Source: Boswellia sacra (taxonomy: Eukaryota; Streptophyta; Magnoliopsida; Sapindales; Burseraceae). From it: a stretch of DNA of 64,000 nucleotides. Positions 57,104 through 64,000 of this stretch are shown one piece after another. Under the pieces are notes generated by a model. It was not told where the DNA came from. It was given only the letters and a program-made list of their open reading frames with translations, and did not search any database. Position numbers and translations under genes: made by a program. Location of the stretch: the NCBI GenBank assembly GCA_013180625.2, contig SNVD02011145.1:434001-498000 (forward strand), written 5' to 3'. Every line of letters starts with the position of its first letter. Position 1 is the stretch's first letter.

Positions 57104-59101
57104 CATTATACAATCAACAATTCATTAACCACTAATCATGTCACAATTAATAACTTATTAACTATCTAATTAAATTAAACTAAACATGGCAATTATCTAA
57201 TACAATTAAACTACTCCTATATTATTACTATACAATTATCTACTAATAATTAAATTACTCCTAAACTAAGCATGTCATAATTATTTGCTAATTATACCTA
57301 AACTAAACATGACAAATTTTAAACTAAGTAAAACAAAAATTTAAATATAAGAAAAGGCCCTCAAAATCCTACCTAGCTTTGATCACTGTTAGAGGAAGAA
57401 TCTTGACTATAGAGGACACAAGAATGTTGATTTTCCAGGTATTTTTACACAAAAATCCGCTTATCTAGAATTGAGAACTCCCTTTTATAGGCCGGACAGA
57501 AAATGAACTCTTTTTCTGATGTGGGACTATGGTAAGAGGCGCACGCCTATAGAACTACATGTTCACACTCCTATTAAAGGCGTGGAACCCTAAAGGTGCT
57601 CGTGCGTCGCCTTTAATGGTTAAAGGCACTTGTATGCCACCTCTTGTCTTATAGGCGCTTGTGCACCGCCTCTTGCCGTAGAGACATGGGCCTATAGATG
57701 CATCAGGCAGTCATGATTCCTGGGGTCTTAACCACTCCCCACTTGTATTATACCGGTCCTAAGCTTATTTGGCTTTCAAACTCATTTTGGTGTTCTTGTG
57801 GTTTGGCAAAGTCCTCTGATTGATGCTTTTGGCTATCATCACTAAGCTTGAAAACTATAAGCAAAATTTCCAAGTTTACAATTTTCGTCACTATGTTTCC
57901 TTCAACATTATGTATCTTTATATATTTTAGGGAGTAAAACTATGTCCACTAGATTTCACATATTTACCATGCTTGTATATTCACTATGTTTGCATATGTA
58001 GGTATGCTCAGTAGGTTTTTAACATGTTTCATTATTTTATGTTAGACTCTAGTAGTGTCTTTGTGTAGACTTTGACATGCTAAATACTACACTACCCGAT
58101 TACCTAGCTAGAATTAACTAAGAAAACCAATTTTTTGGTTCCTCCTACATGTATATTTGCATGCTTTTTTATTAAATTGTAAGCTCAAGCAAGTTTCAGA
58201 AAGTTTCAAGGGTTTCTAATTAGCTTAACATGCAACATATTGTACATTGCATGCTTTTCTATGTATTTTGCATATCTATAATAGGCTTGCCCAGTCTTGT
58301 TTTCAGCATAATCAGTTTGCTTAGACAAATTTTAGCAAGCTTTCTTGCAAGTTTTAGCCTATCTGATATGGCTTCAACTTGTTTCATGGTGTTTGACATG
58401 TATTTCTCCACGATGCTTTATTGAATTATTTTAAAACTTGCCTCGTGTATGCCTATTAAGTTTTATACTTTATATCAAATGTACATGCTATGCAGCTAAC
58501 GACCATATCTCTTTCTTATTGACGTCATGACATGTGTACTTCTAATTATATATTTTATTTGAAATCTTCTCGAGTATATTAATTCAATGAAATAGAAAGT
58601 ACATAAATAATATAAAAAATACATGCACTAGTGGAGGAGTGGAAATTTTACCTTGTCAAAATATTCACTTAGATTGCCTCCTTTACTTGCCTCCCAAACA
58701 CGCTCTCTGACCTTGAGCGAGCCCTACTAACAAGGACTTTTTATTGAGGGCAATGAAAATTGGAGGATTAAAGGCTTTATAAAGAGCCAAACCTTGTTTC
58801 AAATTTTATTTTATCCATGTTTACCATTTATATGACGCCTATGTAAGGTTTAAGTCATCTTATGTTCATTTGATCAAGCATAATGGGTGGCATTTGCCCA
58901 GAGTTCAAGTGACATTAAGCTAATATGCACATAATAGGCTCACTACATATAAAATATGTGATGCCTACCTAGGGCTGAAGCACACATGTGGTATTATCAT
59001 AACCATATAGGCCATCCTGTTGACACAATAAATTTTTGCACATAAATAATTTAGTCGCCCCTACGTCGATTGACTGTTCAAATTGGGCCTGGGTGGACTA
59101 C
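57104..59101. other. TAT-type element non-coding 3' body, with a possible minus-strand promoter
   Basis: 57104-57340 is AT-rich and continues the sequence left of 50425. At about 57485-57500 the minus strand reads GGCCTATAAAAGGGAGTTC, a good TATA box, followed by a leader-like stretch. Upstream of it (57535-57690) are GC-rich near-palindromes such as AGGCGCACGCCTAT, GGCGCTTGTGCACCGCC and GGCACTTGTATGCCACC. No coding exon was recognised on either strand. A purine-rich tract GGGCCTGGGTGGAC (about 59084) precedes the 3' LTR. Confidence 0.45.
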
Positions 59102-59436
59102 TATTATGACCACATGAAATTGGGTCTTAATTAACCCATTAGATAATAGGCCCATTATTGGAGCTCGTTGTCTGGGTCTTACTATCACTCCGCATGATGC
59201 TTATATAAACCTTGTTCGTACATTTCTCCAAACTTATTCTCTCTGTAGAATTCTTTACTCTTTAAAGCTTCTTTCTTTAGGAAGCTCACCTAAAGAATAC
59301 AAGTGTGTCAGAGACTAAATTAAGTGTCAGGGGTTCTTGCTGGTACCAGTGTCGGTGCCTTTAACAGTTTTCTCTATTTTCAAGACCTTGACCTGACGAT
59401 TTGCTTGAGACCTAGCCCACTTTCCGGCCATCAACA
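59102..59436 (+). repeat. TAT-type element 3' LTR
   Basis: TATTATGACCACATGAAAT to GGCCATCAACA. It shares with 21675-22030 the blocks TTAATTAACCCA, GTTGTCTGG, TATATAAAC, TTCTTTACTCTTTAAAGCTT and GTTTTCTCTATTTTCA in the same order. It is strongly diverged, consistent with this being the oldest element of the nest. Confidence 0.78.
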
Positions 59437-59754
59437 TTCCATTTATATATTTATTTTTTGAATCTATAAATATTCACATTATCAGTTTTATAATTATTAT
59501 TTTATTAATATTCCATTATCAATTTTATTTTATTGTGTTAACATTATTGTTATATTATTATTCTACATTTTCAAATTATTTATATTTCTTTGGCCGCGAC
59601 TTTAAGTTTTCTAATTGAATGAAGTTTATATATGAACGTATAATTTCAGCATAACACTAATACAACATAAGTTATATTTAATTTCATTTTCATGTTATTT
59701 TGTATGACAAGTTATTTATTTTAATTTATTTTTTTTTAAATGTATAGATGCATA

Positions 59755-61695
59755 ATGGAAAATTTTCAAAACATGATGTTTGAGCCATTGATGCATAATA
59801 GAGACAATTATTCAAAATGGGCTGATGATGTTCACTTGGACTCAATGGGTATCAGAGATGCCATCAAAAATGGAAATATTGTCTCCTTGTAGGAGTGGTG
59901 CAGGGTTATGATATTGACACATCCGAAAAAGGATTGTCTCCTAAGTATAGGAGTGTCAAAGTAATAAACCCGGTGAGACCGGGGTCAATCCACGAGAAAG
60001 GGGATTTTAGCGCTACAAACTATAAGTAAGCAAATATGATGTGGATGATTCCAAGGAATGGCAAGATAATATCAACAAGTATGAGTAAAGAACAAGTTCT
60101 TAAATAATAAATGAGAATAACACAAGAGAAATTAACACAATAATAATGAAAGCTAAGGTTAGGGGATCCACCCTTGATATCTCAAATAAGGATAAACAAC
60201 CCGTTTTAGTTATATGAATTATATTTGCTTCGTTACCAATATTTATACCACTTCTTGTAAATGGGTTCAAGCATCCAATGTGCCAATCACCATATGTCTA
60301 CAACAAATTAAGGTTTCTAACTAGATTCATGTCGGTAAGGAAGAACCATACGACATCTAGAAAGGATCCAAGCATTTGATGTGTCAAGGATTGTCGACAA
60401 TGGATCAAGACCTCCACTTTACGAGTGGTGTGAAGATTGATTAGAGAAATAAATATAAATCATATAAACAACACAAGATTATGATTATTAAGCACATATT
60501 AAAGGGTTAGAGAATCCTTACTCTCATATCAAGGGTTTTCACCCTTTCACCTTAGCAAGAGAGAATTTAGAAAGACATTATAAGAGAAAGAACACAAATT
60601 GCACGAAAAAGGAAATTCATTAATAACACATAAAGAATAACAAGAGATACACAATACAAGATCCCAGCAAGGCCAAGATGCCCTAATAGGTCACAAGGCA
60701 CCTCTATTTATAGATACATTTAGGGGCAAACTTGTCAAATTACAAAGGAATAATTGTCAAATATTAGATGCACCAACTTTGACAATTGGGGTAATTAGGT
60801 GAACTGACTTTGACCACCGATTTTGACATTGAATTTTTGAGAATTTTAATCACATGTCTTCATGAAAGTCATAGATATTTCTCTCAGCTTTCTAGAAAAT
60901 CTTGATTCATACGATTTAGATACGTATTTTGAGAGATACGATCAAAATACTGAGGCATGGTCAAGCTGGGTCGAAACTACAGATGGGTTCACTTCAAGCC
61001 CATTTTTGGTCTACTAAGAGCCCGAATTTGACGATGCTTCTGAAATACAATCTTGTAGATAATTTAATCAGATTTCAAAAACATTAAGATTTGCACCATT
61101 CTGATCTATAAATAGAGAGTTATACCCATTTTACCGAACCTGTAACAAAACCAAAATTAAGAGGAAGTTAATTCCAAAGATGCAAAGACTACAAATATGC
61201 TTAAGTTGAGGAATTTAATGACACTATTAATGCAATATGATGAACTAAGCTCTTATTAAACATACATATTTAAGTGTTCATCAGATATTTTTACGCCATT
61301 ATCTTCACAAAGCCCGGAAATTTAAATATATTACCATAATTGATCCATTCGCCCTTTGGAATGATTTAAAAGAAAGATTTGACTAGCAGAGAATAACATT
61401 GCCAAGGATCCAATTTCGATGAAGTAGTTTAAGGGTGCAAGATTTCAAAACAATTAGTGAATATAATTAAGCAATGTTTAGAATTATATCTCAACTGAGA
61501 TACTATGGGCACAATATCACTGAAGAGAAGATATTGGAAAAAACATTATCTGCATTTCATCCGTCTAATATGATTTTGATGTAACAATATTGAGATTACA
61601 ACTTTAAGAGAGATTTTGAGTTGAGATCATGCCTCTCAGTTGCTGAACAAAAATTAATAAGAGCTTTTGCACCAACCTGTAGCATATTCATATGA
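59755..61695 (+). pseudogene. Copia-type gag remnant split by a solo LTR
   Basis: ATG at 59755 (MENFQNMMFEPLMHNRDNYS, KWADDVHLDSMGIRDAIKNG) leads to RVMI at the solo LTR. The same frame continues after 61284 with FLRHYLHKARKFKYIT, FALWNDLKERFD (61348), LPRIQFR, LRVQDFKTISEYN, AMFRIISQLRYYGHNITEEK (61462), ILEKTLSAFHPSN and LRSCLSVAEQ (about 61620). Order and spacing match a common plant retrotransposon gag. Stops are TAG or TAA where the family has Gln, and TGA where it has Trp or Arg. No LTR or pol of this element was recognised. Confidence 0.75.
59915..61283 (-). repeat. Solo LTR of the Athila-like family, with TSD
   Basis: 1,369 bp on the plus strand from TGACACATCCGAAAAAGG to AAGTGTTCATCA, flanked by GATAT at 59910-59914 and 61284-61288. 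It is homologous throughout to the 1,529-bp LTRs but lacks the palindromic subrepeat block and has many more differences, so it is an older insertion of the family. Confidence 0.9.
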
Positions 61696-61798
61696 AGTAG
61701 CCCAAATATAATACGATATAAATTGTTTCTGAAAATGTAAAGTGAGGTAAAGAGGGAAGTAGGGCTAGTGAGATGGGAAAGCAAATAAAAGTAAAGAG

Positions 61799-64000
61799 TA
61801 AGGGTGGGTACTCATCAGGTCGGGTTGGGTTTGGGCATCCCTGATTAGACCCACATGCTCATCGGGTTCAAAAATTTAGAACCGAGATCGGGTAATTTTT
61901 GTGCACTACCTAAAGGATACCGATGCTTATCAAGTCAGTTCGGTTCGGGTATATTGGGCTTTTTTTCCTATTATTTTGGGCTAGGCTTTTGTTTTCTATT
62001 AATTAAAATCCATACTTTATGTTTTTAAAAAATCATCTCTTTTTGGGCTGAAGCCTATTTAAGCCCTTAACAAAGTAAATATAATGAAAATAAAGCAAAC
62101 TTTGACAAGACCAACCGGCCATACTTCCAAAGCGAAAACAACTTTAAGCAAGAAAATATAATAAAAATGAATTCCAAGTTATATGAATGCTTCCAGAACA
62201 AAACTTATCACTCATTTGACAAGACTAACCATACTATATTAGAAATGTTGTAACAGTTTGCTCATATTAAACTAAAGCAAACTAAAACTGAAAATGTTAA
62301 CTCACTGATAAGTCTGATGTCACAAGTCATAAAAAACAAAATTAAAAAAACAATTAAACAAGACACAAACTCAGTTGCCACTAACATTCTTTCTAGTTTT
62401 GATAAGACAACGAAGCAGATCAAAGCAACAATACAACAAGAATTTAATAGCATAAAATGAGAAGTTAAGAACAATCTCCACAACTCATGAATAAAATTTC
62501 TTGAGTAAATAAATAAAATTCCTAAAACCAAACAAAAACAACAACTGCAAACACAAACTCTGAACAAAATCCAATAGAAAAAGCAAACTCCACAACTCCA
62601 TAACAATAAAGGAAAGCAAAAAAATAAAATTTCAATTGTCAACAAACTTCAAATGCCACAAACTCACATTCGAAGCCCTAACTCCATGTTCTAGTTCCAC
62701 AAAAACAAAAGTCTTTAACCAATTCAAGTATCCATCCTTCATCAAATAAATAAATAAATAAAAAGATCAAAATTCAAAAGAAATATACTTCAACTAAACA
62801 AGTCAATACCTATTATAATTTATAACAAAACAATCTTGAAGCACTTCATATTGATATTACAATAAGGTCAGATTATTGGGATTACCTATTTCTTGAAACT
62901 CATTAATCATGAATCAATGTTGAAGCACTCCAATGTTGAATTGATCCAAACACATATTTAAGAATGACAAATGCGAAAAAAAAAATTTATAAAGTTAGAA
63001 AATTAATGTAATGAATTCATAATATAATATAACATAAAAACTAAAGTGGTTAATGAATGTTATTTTCATCTGACACAACAGAATCTGATTCACCAAAAAC
63101 CTCATGATCGCTATCTTTGATTTCATCTGGCTTTGAGATTAGGAAGATTTCATCATATAACACATATGTAATCCAATTTTGTGAACAAATTAATGACTCA
63201 ACCATTTTAGACTCAACCATTTTAGGAGTTAATGAGCTCCTAAATTGGTCTAGAATGCATCCTCCCCTATTAAATGTAGACTTGGAAGGCACGGTTGAGA
63301 TAAGTGTAGCAAGTACAACCCGTCCTAATCTTGCTAAAATAAGATAGTTTGCTACATTTACTTTCCACCAATCTAATATCTCTAAATCATCTTGCTTTCC
63401 TTGCAGTATTGGATGAGTCAAATACTTTTCCATTTCAAGTGATGACCCTTCTAATTTCTCATCCTTAAGAAACTGCTTAAGTGAAAATTGAGAAGGTTGA
63501 TCTTGATCAAGATCAACTGACATAGATGGCATGGAATGTTCACTTACCATTTTAGTTAAAGAAGAAGTCCCTTCAACCTCATAAGAAGCATAGAAATTAT
63601 AGTTTATACAACAATGCTTTAATCTATGATGTATTCTATTTAGACTTACTAGGACCCCAATTTGCATTATAAGCATAACTGACATACCTCAACTTAGCCT
63701 TAGGATCAAGAGCAACTACAATGAGCAAAATGTTATATATGCCATCCAACGAACCTCAATATTTATCAAACTTTTTTTCATATTCTTTGCTATATCACAT
63801 AAAACGCTATTGGTTTGTTGCTCTAAATCACTCTAATAATCCTAAAGTTACCACATTTCATGAAATAAAATATAGGTTGTAGGAATTAAAAAAGCACCAA
63901 ACTTGAGAGTTATCTCATAAAATTGCTTCAAAAATTATACAAAACAAATCTTTCTCCCAATATTGTTCGAGGAGGCCTTGCCCTTTCTCCTCGAAAAAAA
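61799..64000 (-). mobile_element. hAT transposon, right part beyond window
   Basis: The left terminus TAAGGGTGGGTACTCATCAG with following GGTCGGGTTGGGTTTGGGCA has the (T)AGGGGTGGGCA plus GGTCGGG-repeat form usual in plant hAT ends. The minus-strand hAT transposase at 63050 onwards reads toward this terminus, placing it at the 3' end. 61960-63049 is non-coding AT-rich sequence in which I see no gene. The other terminus is outside. Confidence 0.7.
63050..64000 (-). pseudogene. hAT transposase, C-terminal part, broken and cut by window edge
   Basis: The dimerisation domain is clear: LEMEKYLTHPILQ (about 63440), DDLEILDWWKVNVANYLILA (63400-63340), STVPSKSTFNRGGCILDQFR (about 63300-63250) and SSLTPKMVESLICSQNWI (about 63240-63170); the usual ASESAFS reads SKSTFN. 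Upstream, in another frame, LTLKFGASLIPTTYILFHE-like text (about 63900) and VVALDPKAKLRYVSYAYN (about 63700) match the hAT RNase-H-like region before the dimerisation domain. A frameshift at about 63600 and stops at about 63800 and elsewhere break it. The catalytic core start lies right of the window. Confidence 0.75.

Larger units (their letters stand above)
21675..59436 (+). mobile_element. Non-autonomous TAT-type Ty3/gypsy locus, the host of all nested insertions
   Basis: The 5' LTR (21675-22030) and 3' LTR (59102-59436) are homologous and in the same orientation. Both begin near TTATGACCACATGAAAT and end CATCARCA. The flanking 5-mers TTTCA (21670-21674) and TTCCA (59437-59441) differ at one transition and fit an old target duplication. 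Once the insertions are removed, the body is about 6 kb: decayed gag (22094-23222, resuming at 47285), an 83-bp repeat array and long non-coding sequence. No RT or integrase of its own is present. Insertions interrupting it: gypsy 40647-47279, copia 23803-40434 with a LINE inside, and Athila-like 50430-57098. Confidence 0.7.

Noticed and set aside
59102..59436. Solo LTR interpretation of the second TAT-type LTR
   Set aside because: A purine tract precedes it, orientation matches the 5' LTR at 21675, and the outer 5-mers TTTCA and TTCCA are near-identical; still, a solo LTR cannot be fully excluded.
62262..62645. 127-codon Cys/Phe/Leu-rich minus-strand frame
   Set aside because: No recognisable domain; it lies in the AT-rich non-coding part of the hAT element and has biased composition.

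Overview
This is a plant nuclear window, most likely from a eudicot. It is AT-rich and has GT-AG introns, TATA boxes and fragments of plant gene families, but most of the sequence is nested and decayed transposable elements. I see no bacterial, organellar, tRNA, rRNA or CRISPR features.

Layout, left to right. Positions 1-318 are the end of a hAT-type DNA element. Positions 712-1579 hold the last three exons of an IMPACT/YIH1-family gene, the only host gene here without a visible lesion. Positions 4055-10650 hold two head-to-tail copies of a proline-rich secreted-protein gene on the minus strand. The left copy was split and gutted by a Ty1/copia element (4151-8408). The right copy (9986-10419) carries two single-base frameshifts. 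A fold-back element with long terminal inverted repeats (12386-13390) and a Mutator-type MITE with a 9-bp target duplication (13524-13730) follow. A pol-less copia derivative (14055-17271, TSD CTCAC) sits in the 3' flank of a five-exon short-chain dehydrogenase pseudogene (17303-18894).

From 21675 to 59436 I read the sequence as one non-autonomous TAT-type Ty3/gypsy locus filled with later insertions. A chromovirus-like gypsy element (40647-47279, TSD CAAAG) interrupts the TAT gag and itself contains an Athila-like solo LTR (42556-43992, TSD GAAGG). A tandem duplication then copied the gag/LTR junction. A SIRE/Maximus-type copia element with an envelope-like third ORF (23803-40434, TSD GGCTC) landed in the duplicated gag, and an L1-type LINE (28215-34825, 15-bp TSD) landed in its RNase H. 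Beyond this, the TAT body carries an 83-bp tandem-repeat array (about 48123-48900). A young gag-only Athila-like element (50430-57098, TSD CTAAT) lies further right; its two 1,529-bp LTRs differ at about 18 positions by eye.

After the TAT 3' LTR comes a decayed copia-type gag holding a solo LTR of the same Athila-like family (59915-61283, TSD GATAT). Last is a hAT element with a minus-strand transposase that runs off the right edge.

The host genes are unrelated to one another. The main value of the window is a readable insertion stratigraphy and several unusual repeat structures: a monomer array in a LINE 5' region, an 83-bp array in a gag-only gypsy element, and palindromic subrepeats in an LTR.
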